Assembly: GCA_965198675.1 (NCBI GenBank) | Contig: OZ240666.1 | Location: 1,550,001 to 1,614,000 of the forward strand | Direction of reading: 5' to 3' | Source: Prochloron sp965198675 | GTDB taxonomy: Bacteria; Cyanobacteriota; Cyanobacteriia; Cyanobacteriales; Prochloraceae | Length of the DNA: 64,000 bases | Part shown: one piece after another, positions 49,347 through 58,620 of the stretch | Layout: every line of letters starts with the position of its first letter | Position numbering within the stretch: position 1 is the stretch's first letter | Translations under genes and position numbers: made by a program | The notes under the pieces: generated by a model | What the model saw: only the letters and a program-made list of their open reading frames with translations | Told to the model about the DNA's origin: nothing | Databases searched by the model: none

Positions 49347-51118
49347 GATTCCTTATGTAAATATCTGAACCAGATAAAGTACAAACCAATGGACAGGCAA
49401 ATAAAGAGTAGGGCGAGAATCCCAAAACTATCCCAGCGTTTCATCATCAACATGATACCCATGAGAAAGAGCACTAACTGCCAAGGAACTGCTATGATTG
49501 TAGCTAGGATATCCCGTCGATTCTCCCTGGTAATTTTAGCTTGCAAGTTGGTGGGCAGACGGTCAGCAATAGCTCCCCAAAAACCAAAAGGTCTCGTAAT
49601 ATGATAGAAGTTCTCCAGGGTGTCTCTTTCCGTAGGAGGAGTGAAAAGAGTGCCCAGGATACACCCTAACAGAGATATACTGCTAGGAAGGAGAAAGTTG
49701 GCATATTCAGGCAATGATATAGGTCGGAATTTAGTTATAATAGCAGCCATCATACCTGCTATAGTACCTACAGCAAAGCCATAGCCATTAAAGCGCCACC
49801 AATACCACCGTAATAAGAGAGGAACGAAGAGTCCAGAACCGAAAGCAAAGGTCAACCAGCCCCAAATATCGTTGATATTGACGGTGGGGAAACTAAAGAG
49901 TAAGCCCAAAATCACCACCACAATAGAAGCGAGACGACTTTGGTTCAGAAGTTCGCCGACCTTAGCCTCTGGACGGAGATAAGCTTGATAGATATCCTTC
50001 ACCCAATAAGCAGCAGCAGAGTTGATAATCGAGTCAAAGGTAGACATGGCCGCAGCAATAAAACAAGCTACCAACAAACCTTTGATACCTATAGGAATAT
50101 AAGCGGCGATAACTGTGGGCAACACCAGTTCTGGGTCAGCAATAACGGATTGAGTGAGGTTATAATGGATACCCAGAACAGCAAAAGCAGTTACCAAAGG
50201 CCAGCGAAAAGCCAGTAAGATAATCCAGAAGAGAGAGAGTAAACCAGCTTCCTGATCACTTTTAGCAGCAAAATAGCGCTGACTGGTATAACCCCCCACT
50301 CCACTACAACCTTCCAGGACAGTTTTGAGCAAGTAAAAGAAGATGGTAATGCCGAATAAATTGTAAATCTCATAGCTTCCCGGTAGATTTAGTTCCAACG
50401 GTGGCCAAACACTGCTCCAAGAAGTTAAACTAGCAGTAATCTCCTGAAAATTGCCACCTCCTAAAGGGATGGAAATAGGAAACTCAGGGGGAAGGGTGAC
50501 GGTAGTGACAGCAAGGGTGCAGACATAGATAATAGCGATGAAAATTAATACTCCTTGGAACACATCGGTCCAAACTACCCCTTGAAAACCACTGACTGCG
50601 GTGTATACTGTAACTATAATTAGCATAACAATGGCAGCGAGGCGATCGTCAATGCCCAAAAATGCACCAAAGAATTTGCCCCCTCCCACAGCAAAATAAC
50701 TAATAATCCAGATAGAAATGATAATATTAGCGATGGCACTAATTATCCTGGCTATATTACCTTCCCTTCCTTTCCCGAAACGCAATTGCATCCATTCTGC
50801 TAGAGTCATGACCTGAGACCTGCGGTTCCATTTACCCATGAAAATGAGGAAGAAAGCCATAACGAGAACGATACCTCCTCGAATTTCGATAAAGAAACCC
50901 TTAACTCCCAAAGCGTAAATCAAGGCAGTGATAACCATGGTGCCCGCAATGTCTGTATTGGAAGCCATCCCCGAAGCACCTAATACCCACCAGGGGAGGT
51001 TCCTATCCCCCAGGAAGTAAGATTCTAATCCTTTCGATGCTTTCCGGGAGAGGATAATGCCTAAAGCGACAATGGCGATGAGATAGACGGCGATAATCAG
51101 GTAATCAATGATATCCAT
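49343..51118 (-). CDS. Sodium:solute symporter family transporter
   Basis: 591 residues, about 13-14 membrane helices. The SSS core is recognisable: YFLGDRNLPWWVLGASGMAS, VMTLAEWMQLRFGK, VYTAVSGFQGVVWTDVFQGV, EGCSGVGGYTSQRYFAAKSD and CFIAAAMSTFDSIINSAAAY with the two Na-site Ser/Thr residues. The substrate is unknown (sugars or organic acids are transported by relatives). Monocistronic; upstream 250 bp is repeat-derived. Confidence 0.85.
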   Translation of the reverse strand: MDIIDYLIIAVYLIAIVALGIILSRKASKGLESYFLGDRNLPWWVLGASGMASNTDIAGTMVITALIYALGVKGFFIEIRGGIVLVMAFFLIFMGKWNRRSQVMTLAEWMQLRFGKGREGNIARIISAIANIIISIWIISYFAVGGGKFFGAFLGIDDRLAAIVMLIIVTVYTAVSGFQGVVWTDVFQGVLIFIAIIYVCTLAVTTVTLPPEFPISIPLGGGNFQEITASLTSWSSVWPPLELNLPGSYEIYNLFGITIFFYLLKTVLEGCSGVGGYTSQRYFAAKSDQEAGLLSLFWIILLAFRWPLVTAFAVLGIHYNLTQSVIADPELVLPTVIAAYIPIGIKGLLVACFIAAAMSTFDSIINSAAAYWVKDIYQAYLRPEAKVGELLNQSRLASIVVVILGLLFSFPTVNINDIWGWLTFAFGSGLFVPLLLRWYWWRFNGYGFAVGTIAGMMAAIITKFRPISLPEYANFLLPSSISLLGCILGTLFTPPTERDTLENFYHITRPFGFWGAIADRLPTNLQAKITRENRRDILATIIAVPWQLVLFLMGIMLMMKRWDSFGILALLFICLSIGLYFIWFRYLHKES

Positions 51119-51150
51119 AGGTTGACTTGGGCTAGTGTGTTGCTATTATA

Positions 51151-51264
51151 ATGGAAGATGAACTGGGAAAAATTTCTATCCCTTGCTATAATGAATGGGA
51201 TGAACACCTTGTTACGGGAGACTCTGAAGTTGCCAGTCGTTTTTATCAGACTTATGAAGGTTAA
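51151..51264 (+). CDS. Very short open frame, possible remnant
   Basis: 37 codons: MEDELGKISIPCYNEWDEHL then VTGDSEVASRFYQTYEG. The amino-acid pattern looks protein-like rather than random, but no family is recognised and no ribosome site is clear. It may be a gene fragment in the spacer between the symporter and the transglycosylase. A family-E arm follows at 51340-51368. Confidence 0.25.
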   Translation: MEDELGKISIPCYNEWDEHLVTGDSEVASRFYQTYEG

Positions 51265-51371
51265 TGCCCACTACTAACGCTTATGAGATGTGATTGTAGT
51301 TGTAGTCCATACTAAAAGCCCAAGAATCTCCATGATAATGTTTCGCGCAAAGGCGCAAAGACGCAAAGGAT

Positions 51372-53477
51372 TTATTGGGCTTTATTACCATAAATGCGCT
51401 GATAATTCCAGTAATTTCCTAAGACAGATTTCACATAGTCTCTGGTCTCGGGAAAAGGAATGTTTTCCACAAATATATCCGGGTCGTCGTAACCGTACTT
51501 TTCCACCCACTTCTTCACATTTCCTGGTCCCGCATTGTAACTAGCAATAGCTAAGAGGGAATTATTCTCATATTCTTGGTGAGTATAATCAAAATACCAT
51601 GTCCCCAGATTAATATTATCATCAGGATTAATCAAGGTATAGTTTTTCAAACCAATTTTCTCCGCCACCCACTTAGCCGTATCCGGTATTACTTGCATTA
51701 AACCAGTAGCCTCAGCTGGGGAGCGAATCTCCTTTTGAAAGCGAGATTCCTGGCGAATTAAAGCTGCTACTAATAAGGGATTAAGGTTCCGATCCTGGGA
51801 CCATTTTTGAATGGTTTCATAATAGGCTAAAGGAAACAAAGCTTGCCAATATTCAGGGGTTTCCCGTAGGGCTTTCCATTCTAGCTTATCTTGGGGTTTC
51901 TCTCGTTGGCTCAAACTCCAAATTCGATTTATTCCTAATTGGTAGTACCCCCGATCTAACAATAACAATCCTTTGCTAAATTGCTCCGCTACTGTCAGGG
52001 TTCGCCCTCCTATTTCTGCTTGCCAGAGTATGGCTGCATCCTCATTTTGCTCCAATAAGTACAATTCTTGCAATGCTGGTGAACCCGCTAACAAAGGGAG
52101 TCTTACCGGTGGTTTAATTCCTTCCGGCATTATTTCCCTCACAGTAGTAAAATCCCCCACTTCTTTACCCAAAATGGTGGCCGCACGCCAACTGTAGTAA
52201 GATTGAGGATGACGAGCTAAAACGTACTCAAAAGAAGCTTTAGCCTCTTCGGGACGATTCAGCTTTTGTGCCCATTTCCCAATCCAAAAGGCAGCCACAG
52301 CAGCTAAACTGCTATCAAGGTTATCAGTGATAGGTTGGGCTAATTCCCAAGCAGCGACAAAATCTTCTTGTGCAGCAGCCTTGGAGGCTGCTGCCCAGCG
52401 CCATTGAGCGACAGCATCGCTGTTAGGATAGTTTTGGAGTAAGAATTCCAGGGTTGCCAGGGCTTTTTCCAGGTTATTGAGGCGCTCCAACCGTCTGGCT
52501 GTTTCTAACAGGGCTATAGGTGCAAAATCCTCAAACTCCTTCCCTTGCTCCAAATAGTCCAAAGCTTCTTTATCCTGGGAGAGACGGGCTAAATGGAGTA
52601 ATGCTCTACCGTTTTCTTTAGCATCTTTAAAGGTAGCAATGAGTTTTTTATATCCATTAATAGCAGCAATTCTTTCGTTCTGTAAATGTGCTCCTCTGGC
52701 TATTCGATAGAGATTTTCGGCTGTACTGGGTGCTTTAGCATATGCTACCGCTGCTTTTTTGTATCTTCCTACCTGCCAATAACCATCAGCTATAACCTGC
52801 CAATCTTCTGGTTTCAACTCACTGTCATATTCTACCACCAACTTATCTCTTACTGCATTCATCCCAGGAGCATCAGCAGCGTATTGAGCCAATAATAGCA
52901 ATAATTGGGGTTGGTTGGGATTCTTTTCCAGCTCCTGACTGACAAGGATATGGGTGCGGGGGTGGTGGGGAAACTCAGCTATTGCTTGAGTCTTTTCTCC
53001 CAGTAAATAGAGGGCTTCTGCTACTACCTGGGAGTTGGGATATTTTTGGATTAACTTCTTTAAAGTACCAGTCTCTTTATCTTTTTGTGAGATTAATCCA
53101 TAGGCTTTTGCTCGTTGTAGCAGTATGTGGGGCCCCAGTACGGAATAATCCTTTTCCAGGGAGTCTAACCAAAAAAGAGCCTTTTTCCCTTGCTTTTGTT
53201 TAATTAAATCGGCGGCTAACAAATAGCGGGCACGGTTACGAACCAGGGAAGGAGGCTGTTGGGCAATTTCTTCCAGTTGAGCTGCACGAGCTTCAGCTGG
53301 CAATGCTTTTAAACTGAGTAATAGTTCGGCAGCTTGCTCCTCTTCTAAGAGTGTCACTTCCCCCGTACTCGCCAACCTCAACTCTTCCAACCACAGGAAC
53401 ACCCTGGGGGTTAACAAAGTGGAACCCAGTAGAGCCAGTATGATGAGAAAAAAAGTAAATATTCGTCCTTTATTCAT
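51372..53477 (-). CDS. Soluble lytic murein transglycosylase with TPR-like superhelix
   Basis: 701 residues. An N-terminal membrane anchor or signal (IFTFFLIILALLGSTLL) is followed by a long helical solenoid of TPR-like repeats (about 60-520) and a C-terminal GH23 SLT domain: LLVAALIRQESRFQKEIRSP with catalytic Glu in ESRF, ATGLMQVIPDTAKWVAEKIG, NINLGTWYFDYTHQEYENNS, LLAIASYNAGPGNVKKW and FPETRDYVKSVLGNYWNYQR. It cleaves peptidoglycan glycan strands to 1,6-anhydro ends. A family-E arm lies directly downstream of the stop. Confidence 0.92.
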   Translation of the reverse strand: MNKGRIFTFFLIILALLGSTLLTPRVFLWLEELRLASTGEVTLLEEEQAAELLLSLKALPAEARAAQLEEIAQQPPSLVRNRARYLLAADLIKQKQGKKALFWLDSLEKDYSVLGPHILLQRAKAYGLISQKDKETGTLKKLIQKYPNSQVVAEALYLLGEKTQAIAEFPHHPRTHILVSQELEKNPNQPQLLLLLAQYAADAPGMNAVRDKLVVEYDSELKPEDWQVIADGYWQVGRYKKAAVAYAKAPSTAENLYRIARGAHLQNERIAAINGYKKLIATFKDAKENGRALLHLARLSQDKEALDYLEQGKEFEDFAPIALLETARRLERLNNLEKALATLEFLLQNYPNSDAVAQWRWAAASKAAAQEDFVAAWELAQPITDNLDSSLAAVAAFWIGKWAQKLNRPEEAKASFEYVLARHPQSYYSWRAATILGKEVGDFTTVREIMPEGIKPPVRLPLLAGSPALQELYLLEQNEDAAILWQAEIGGRTLTVAEQFSKGLLLLDRGYYQLGINRIWSLSQREKPQDKLEWKALRETPEYWQALFPLAYYETIQKWSQDRNLNPLLVAALIRQESRFQKEIRSPAEATGLMQVIPDTAKWVAEKIGLKNYTLINPDDNINLGTWYFDYTHQEYENNSLLAIASYNAGPGNVKKWVEKYGYDDPDIFVENIPFPETRDYVKSVLGNYWNYQRIYGNKAQ

Positions 53478-53487
53478 AGATCTAATA

Positions 53488-53743
53488 TATAGTAAAGAGA
53501 AGTCACAGGAAGAACAAATCCAGAATGAAAATTAGAGCCCCAGATAGTTTATACTTAGATTGGATCGGAAATACCCTCGCCCTAGGCTTTTTCGAGGACT
53601 CAGTAGCAGTAACTGGTAGTAGCAACTATAACTCATTTCCAGCCTCCCATGACATTTTTCCTGTAGGGGGCTTTCTCACCGCATCGCCTCAGCTTTTGGT
53701 CCGAGCCAAAGTTTTGTCAGTATCTTTTGGTTGGCGAGCGTGA
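53488..53743 (+). pseudogene. Orphan 5' end of a duplicated pepA
   Basis: From 53488 to about 53613 the sequence matches the pepA upstream region and first 29 codons at 54888-55013, with an exact offset of 1400 bp. The peptide starts MKIRAPDSLYLDWIGNTLAL against MEIRATDSLYLDWTGNTLAL. It then diverges into unrelated sequence (SSNYNSFPASHDIFPVGG) and stops at 53741-53743. A truncated second copy of the aminopeptidase gene. Confidence 0.8.
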
Positions 53744-53817
53744 TTGATTGCTTCCATCGCAACCCAAAGAAGACTCCCGATAAAGAAGGTAAAAACTCCA
53801 ACAACAAACCATTCCAT
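53689..53817 (-). CDS. Small single-helix membrane protein
   Basis: 42 residues: MEWFVVGVFTFFIGSLLWVA then MEAINHARQPKDTDKTLART and KS. One predicted transmembrane helix with a basic tail. The ATG overlaps the stop of the upstream frame (TAATG), so it was the second gene of a two-gene unit. Similar tandem pairs of tiny membrane proteins occur in other cyanobacteria (from memory). Function unknown. Confidence 0.55.
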   Translation of the reverse strand: MEWFVVGVFTFFIGSLLWVAMEAINHARQPKDTDKTLARTKS

Positions 53818-53992
53818 TACAAATCCTCTAATTCATCGATTTTGCTATAGGCTACATTATTTATCCATATTACCACAGTTGTAATGGTGATGACAGCGAT
53901 ACCACAACTAATGAAATGTCTGTAACCACTAATATACCAAAAATAGCTTTCAACCAACCAATTTCTTCCTTAATTTTATCTACTTTTGACAT
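53817..53992 (-). pseudogene. Partner small membrane protein with internal deletion/frameshift
   Basis: From ATG 53992 the frame reads MSKVDKIKEEIGWLKAIFGI then LVVTDISLVVVSLSSPLQLW and stops at 53870-53872. A different frame continues to the natural end: GIAVITITTVVIWINNVAYS then KIDELEDL and TAA at 53817-53819. The first helix and the last helix are recognisable but the segment between is missing. It is the upstream gene of the pair with 53689-53817. Confidence 0.55.
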
Positions 53993-54087
53993 TATACCCT
54001 ATTTGTTGCTATTAGTCAAGATACGATGGGGGCTTTTACAACCCACCGCCTCATATTTTGGGAGAGTTTTCTGGAGGGCGCACCCGC

Positions 54088-54399
54088 TTATAAACCTTGA
54101 CCCGCTTGGGTTTCCTCCTTCAATTCTTCATCTTTTTTGGCAGATTTCTTTTTCTTGTTCTTCCACTTCTTCAGGCGCTCCATCCTCACAACTAAACCTA
54201 AGAAACCTATGGGTAGGTAGTCGGGTATACCAAAGGGTACTGCTGTTAGTACGAAGGAATTTTGGAGTTGTGCTTGGGAGTCGGCATTTATGCTAATAAA
54301 GTTAAGCTTATCAGAACCTATGGTAAACTCCTCCTCACCCAAAGAATCATCAATATCACAACCATCAATGGACGTACATTGTAAAATAACCAATATCAA
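54088..54399 (-). pseudogene. Exosortase-type C-terminal anchor protein, copy A, 3' part
   Basis: 103 codons. The C-terminal part INADSQAQLQNSFVLTAVPF then GIPDYLPIGFLGLVVRMERL and KKWKNKKKK has the layout of a PEP-CTERM-like sorting signal (short motif, hydrophobic helix, basic tail) and then a charged extension. No signal peptide is in this frame; that part lies in the separate frame at 54490-54756. The paralogue at 56473-56799 is split in the same way, so both copies lack a middle segment. Likely relics of duplicated surface proteins. Confidence 0.55.
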
Positions 54400-54489
54400 T
54401 TACTTACATTATTATTTAAGTCAACAAAGGTAATCTAAATTGATGCTAATAAACTATTGGCATAAATATTATTATAGTTTTGTGCAAGG

Positions 54490-54756
54490 TTAAATATTAC
54501 TTAACACAAGAATGTTAGTTTTATCTCCCACAGTTATATCTATGTTAGAAACATCACTCGCAGTAAAATCTTGCCCAGGCAGCACGTTTATATCTACTGT
54601 TCCCATCGCTATATGAGCCGGTCCTCCCCCTACAACAGATAACCCGGGGGCTTCGGAAGTCCAATTGAAGTTGAAAGTAATCGCCCCAGCAGGTTTTGTT
54701 AGTAACAATTGACTTGTTGCTACCAAGGAGAGGGTTGCTATAATGGTTCTTTTCAT
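54490..54756 (-). pseudogene. Exosortase-type anchor protein, copy A, N-terminal part
   Basis: 88 codons. Signal peptide MKRTIIATLSLVATSQLLLT then KPAGAITFNFNWTSEAPGLS, an opening typical of cyanobacterial PEP-CTERM proteins (AITFNFNW). It ends after DFTASDVSNIDITVGDKTNI with LVLSNI-stop. It closely resembles 56830-57141. Confidence 0.55.
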
Positions 54757-54924
54757 CACAAAAATACGAAATGTTGTCGAAATTGAGCTTACCATGGTTT
54801 TTGGTAAAATGTCCAGGGTGGATCATTGTTTTTTTGGGAGTATCTTAAGTTTCCGCCCCCAAATACTAAAAACTGTCCTTTCCACACTATAGTAAAGAGA
54901 AGTAACAGGAAGAACAAATCCAGA

Positions 54925-56397
54925 ATGGAAATTAGAGCCACAGATAGTTTATACTTAGATTGGACCGGAAATACCCTCGCCCTAGGCTTTTTCCAGGATG
55001 AGGTAGGAGTAACGGTGGGTGATTTAGCCCAGTTGGATGAGAAATTAGCTGGTACCCTCCAGGAGTTAATCGAAGAAGAAAAATTTACTGGCAAAGCTAA
55101 TACTAGTGTAGTAAGTCGCGTCGGGGGTAAAAAGGATATTCGCAAAATAATCCTCGTGGGTTTGGGTGAAGTAGAGGAGTTTACACAGAATAGCTTACGT
55201 CTTGCAGCAGCAGCCATCGCCCGCCTAGCTCGCTCATCCGCATCTTTAGCCATCAGCCTCCCCTTATTTAAAGATAACCCCACTACTACTGCTGGGGCAA
55301 TCACCGAAGGTATTCTTTTAGCTCTCCACCAGGATAACCGTTTCAAGTCCGAACCGCCAGAAAATGAGACTAAGTTAGAAACGGTGGACCTACTGGGTTT
55401 GGGAGGCACTGAAGCAGCCATCGCCCGGGCAGAAAAAATCTGCTCAGGAGTCATTCTCGCTCGGGAACTAGTGGCTGCCCCCGCCAATGCCCTCACCCCT
55501 ATTACCATGGCTCAAACAGCCCGAGAAATTGCTAGCCTGCACAACTTAGAAGTGGAGATATTAGGGCAAGAAGAGTGCGAAAAGCTAGGTATGGGGGCAT
55601 TTCTCGGAGTAGCCAAAGCCTCAGAAATACCCCCCCAATTTATTCATCTCACCTACAAACCACCAGATAAACCCCGACGGAAATTAGCCATTGTGGGCAA
55701 AGGCTTAACCTTTGATTCCGGGGGACTGAATATTAAAGCAGGTCCAGGGAGCGGTATTGAGAAGATGAAAATGGACATGGGTGGGGGAGCAGCCACCTTA
55801 GGAGCTGCTAAAGTCATCGCTCAACTGCAACCTGACGTAGAAATTCATTTTATCAGCGCCGTGACAGAGAACATGATTAGCGGTGGAGCTATGCACCCCG
55901 GAGACATTCTCACCGCTTCTAACGGCAAAACCATTGAAGTGAATAATACGGATGCAGAAGGAAGATTAACCCTCGCAGACGCCCTAGTGTTTGCTGAGAA
56001 ACTGGAAGTAGAAGCCATCGTGGATTTAGCCACCCTCACTGGAGCTTGCGTTATCGCTTTAGGAGATGATATTGCTGGAATGTGGAGCACCCAGGAGAGT
56101 TTAGCTGAAGAATTGAAAGCAGCAGCAGAACTAGCTGGGGAGAAATTGTGGGAAATGCCTTTAGAGGAGAAATATTGGGAAAAAATGAAATCGAAAATAG
56201 CTGATATGAAAAATGCCGGTTCTCGTGGTGGTGGTTCCATTACCGCAGCACTGTTTTTAAAACAGTTTATCACCGATACTCCCTGGGTTCATTTAGATAT
56301 TGCCGGACCCGTTTGGGCGGATAAAGAGAGTGGTTTTAATAATGCTGGAGCCACTGGTTTTCCTGTCAGAACCCTAGTTAATTGGGTTCTAAGTTAG
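54925..56397 (+). CDS. pepA: Leucyl aminopeptidase (M17)
   Basis: 490 residues from ATG 54925 (MEIRATDSLYLDWTGN). The M17 catalytic motifs: KLAIVGKGLTFDSGGLNIKA with Lys and Asp metal ligands, MKMDMGGGAATLGAAKVI, and NTDAEGRLTLADALVFAEKL with the catalytic Arg. A hexameric two-metal exopeptidase for peptide turnover. Its 5' end has a truncated duplicate at 53488. On both sides lie copies of the split anchor-protein genes, so the block duplicated as a unit. Confidence 0.94.
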   Translation: MEIRATDSLYLDWTGNTLALGFFQDEVGVTVGDLAQLDEKLAGTLQELIEEEKFTGKANTSVVSRVGGKKDIRKIILVGLGEVEEFTQNSLRLAAAAIARLARSSASLAISLPLFKDNPTTTAGAITEGILLALHQDNRFKSEPPENETKLETVDLLGLGGTEAAIARAEKICSGVILARELVAAPANALTPITMAQTAREIASLHNLEVEILGQEECEKLGMGAFLGVAKASEIPPQFIHLTYKPPDKPRRKLAIVGKGLTFDSGGLNIKAGPGSGIEKMKMDMGGGAATLGAAKVIAQLQPDVEIHFISAVTENMISGGAMHPGDILTASNGKTIEVNNTDAEGRLTLADALVFAEKLEVEAIVDLATLTGACVIALGDDIAGMWSTQESLAEELKAAAELAGEKLWEMPLEEKYWEKMKSKIADMKNAGSRGGGSITAALFLKQFITDTPWVHLDIAGPVWADKESGFNNAGATGFPVRTLVNWVLS

Positions 56398-56472
56398 ATA
56401 GTAGGTTTGGGTTTTTTCTTCAACCCAACCTACAGTTTGGAAAATTACAACTTCGTTGTGAGAGGTAGATAT

Positions 56473-56799
56473 CTAATCATCGTTTTGAGTAGATTGAGTT
56501 TTTGAGACTCTTAACTTTTCCAGCTCTGAGTAACTCTCGTCACATTCAGTTGACTTTTTCTGATTCTTCCACTTCTTCAGGCACTCCATACTCACAACTA
56601 AACCTAAGAAACCTAAGGGTAGGTAGTCGGGTATACCAAAAGGTACTGCTGTTAGTTTGAAGGAATTTTGGAGTTGTGCTTGGGAGTCGGCATTTATGGT
56701 AAAGGATGACGAGGAAACTGAGAAATCATAAGTTAGGCTCATATCAGGATTTGGATCCCTGACATCACAATTCTCCTCCGAACATGAAAGCGCATGCAT
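56473..56799 (-). pseudogene. Exosortase-type anchor protein, copy B, 3' part
   Basis: 108 codons, with FTINADSQAQLQNSFKLTAV, PFGIPDYLPLGFLGLVVSME and a KKWKNQKK basic tail as in copy A, followed by an acidic extension (DESYSELEKLRVSKTQSTQN). The signal peptide sits in the separate frame at 56830-57141, 31 bp further upstream. Confidence 0.55.
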
Positions 56800-56829
56800 G
56801 CCTAGTAAAGCAATAAAGTTAGTTGATGC

Positions 56830-57141
56830 TTAATAAAAATTATTATGTACAATTTTAGACCAGCGTACCACAAATTTAGCATCATTAAACATACCAGTGT
56901 AAGTTCCATTTCCCATAGTTATATCTATGTTAGAAACATCACTCGCAGTAAAATCTGCCCCTGGCAGCACGTTTATATCTACCGTTCCCGTCGCTATATG
57001 AGCCGGTCCTCCTTCTACAACAGTTAACCCGGGGGCGTCGGAGGTCCAATTAAAGTTAAAAGTAATACCATGAGCAGGTTTGACAAGTAATAATTGACCT
57101 GCTGCCGCTAAGTGGAGGACTGCTAAAATGGTTTTGTTCAT
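56830..57141 (-). CDS. Exosortase-type anchor protein, copy B, N-terminal part
   Basis: 103 codons: signal peptide MNKTILAVLHLAAAGQLLLV then KPAHGITFNFNWTSDAPGLT, followed by GTVDINVLPGADFTASDVSN and IDITMGNGTYTGMFNDAKFV. It ends with RWSKIVHNNFY before the C-terminal anchor, so the exported protein, if made, would not be anchored. The N-terminal module is about 80% like copy A by eye. Confidence 0.6.
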   Translation of the reverse strand: MNKTILAVLHLAAAGQLLLVKPAHGITFNFNWTSDAPGLTVVEGGPAHIATGTVDINVLPGADFTASDVSNIDITMGNGTYTGMFNDAKFVVRWSKIVHNNFY

Positions 57142-57404
57142 GAAAAAAACTCCAGAATATTATTCTAGTTTAACATACCATGCTGTATTCTCTGACATTC
57201 CTTCTTTACTTTATCCTTATAATCCGCAGATGAACGCAAATGTTTGCGAAGCTTTGCGTAAGCAACCGCCCTTGGCGTCCCGCCTTTGGCGTCCGCAGAT
57301 GACTACAGATAGCTTTTTCCCTCTCCCTCCGCGCCTCTGCGCCTCTGCGTGAAACATATAATATAATATTGACCTTGCCCACCAGAAGTTGTCTAATAAT
57401 CACT
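57142..57404. repeat. Family-D and family-E repeats before the cyclase gene
   Basis: 57245-57296 is family D (GCGAAGCTTTGCGTAAGC, then CCCTTGGCGTCC and CCTTTGGCGTCC). 57325-57356 is a family-E arm (CCGCGCCTCTGCGCCTCTGC then GTGAAAC). No gene seen. Confidence 0.65.
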
Positions 57405-58214
57405 ATGGGTAAAATTTTCCTTAGTTTAGCGGCAATTATCACCGTAGTTGGGGGAGCATTTTACTTCTATCCAGAAGCTAAAACTTCCTCCCAATCACAA
57501 CAACAGACAGTTCCACCTGTTTACAGTTATCGGGTTGTGAAAGTTTATCCCCATGATCCCCAAGCCTTTACCCAAGGTTTAGTTTATCACCATGGGGTTC
57601 TCTATGAAGGCACGGGGTTGCGGGGAAAGTCTGAGTTGCGTCGAGTGGAGTTGGCTACCGGAAAGGTTCTCCAAACCCACAGCTTAAACCCCTCCTACTT
57701 CGGGGAAGGTATTACTCTTTGGAAAGATAAAATTCTCCAACTGACTTGGACTTCTGGAGTGGGTTTCGTTTATAATCAAGATAGTTTCCAGGTGTTGGAG
57801 CAGTTTACCTACCCTACAGAAGGTTGGGGTATAACTTCTGACGGTGAACGGTTAATTATGAGCGATGGGAGTGATACCCTTTACTTTTTAAACCCCGAAA
57901 CCCTGACAGAAATTGCCAGAGTCAAGGTGAGAGATAAGGGGACTCCCATAGTGAGATTGAATGAGTTAGAATATATTAATGGGGAAATATTCGCCAATGT
58001 TTGGCAAACGGATTTAATTGTCCGCATCTCTCCTGAAACTGGGCAGGTCTTGAGTTGGATAAACCTGGAAGGACTATGGTCGCGCCAAAAAGTCCTCGAC
58101 CCAGGACACACACCAGACGTACTCAACGGGATCGCCTATGATAAGGTAGGAGATCGGCTTTTTGTCACCGGCAAGTTGTGGCCTCAATTATTTGAGATTG
58201 AACTTATTCCTTAG
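57405..58214 (+). CDS. Glutaminyl-peptide cyclotransferase
   Basis: 269 residues from ATG 57405. An N-terminal signal/anchor (KIFLSLAAIITVVGGAFYFY) is followed by the five-bladed beta-propeller of plant/bacterial-type glutaminyl cyclase: YPHDPQAFTQGLVYHHGVLY, EGTGLRGKSELRRVELATGK, FGEGITLWKDKILQLTW, YPTEGWGITSDGERLIMSDG and LNELEYINGEIFANVWQTD. It converts N-terminal Gln of exported peptides to pyroglutamate. The last 4 bp overlap the convergent small membrane protein gene. Confidence 0.9.
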   Translation: MGKIFLSLAAIITVVGGAFYFYPEAKTSSQSQQQTVPPVYSYRVVKVYPHDPQAFTQGLVYHHGVLYEGTGLRGKSELRRVELATGKVLQTHSLNPSYFGEGITLWKDKILQLTWTSGVGFVYNQDSFQVLEQFTYPTEGWGITSDGERLIMSDGSDTLYFLNPETLTEIARVKVRDKGTPIVRLNELEYINGEIFANVWQTDLIVRISPETGQVLSWINLEGLWSRQKVLDPGHTPDVLNGIAYDKVGDRLFVTGKLWPQLFEIELIP

Positions 58215-58420
58215 GACTTGTAACGGAACCGTTCCCAGAGGAAAGGAAGAGCTATGACCAGCAATTTAAATTCCCAAGGAACGAAAATCAAGGTTAAGAG
58301 GAAAGCCAGAACAGCTGTAAACGCTGTTACTATTTTGACAACCTCTTCTTTTGTGTTGACGCTGACCCAAGTTGCTACAGAAGCAACCCCCAGAGAGATT
58401 ATAGAAGACACAAGCATCAC
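58211..58420 (-). CDS. Small two-helix membrane protein
   Basis: 69 residues: MMLVSSIISLGVASVATWVS, VNTKEEVVKIVTAFTAVLAF, LLTLIFVPWEFKLLVIALPF and LWERFRYKS. Two or three hydrophobic segments separated by a short charged loop. Small conserved proteins of this kind are frequent in cyanobacterial genomes. Function unknown. Tail-to-tail with the cyclase gene. Confidence 0.6.
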   Translation of the reverse strand: MMLVSSIISLGVASVATWVSVNTKEEVVKIVTAFTAVLAFLLTLIFVPWEFKLLVIALPFLWERFRYKS

Positions 58421-58620
58421 GGAATATCCTTATTTTTAGATGCGGTGCATTCCTTCGGTCTGTTGAACCTACTTCCGTCCCCCCACTATAGGGTAAAGGT
58501 GGGGAGATGAACGATTTTTGTTACAATTAGAGTCGATGCCTATGTTACCATAGGGCACCTCTCCGATAATACCGAAGGTGCCGCCTTTGGCGTCCCGGAC
58601 CGTATCTACGCTCATCCGGC

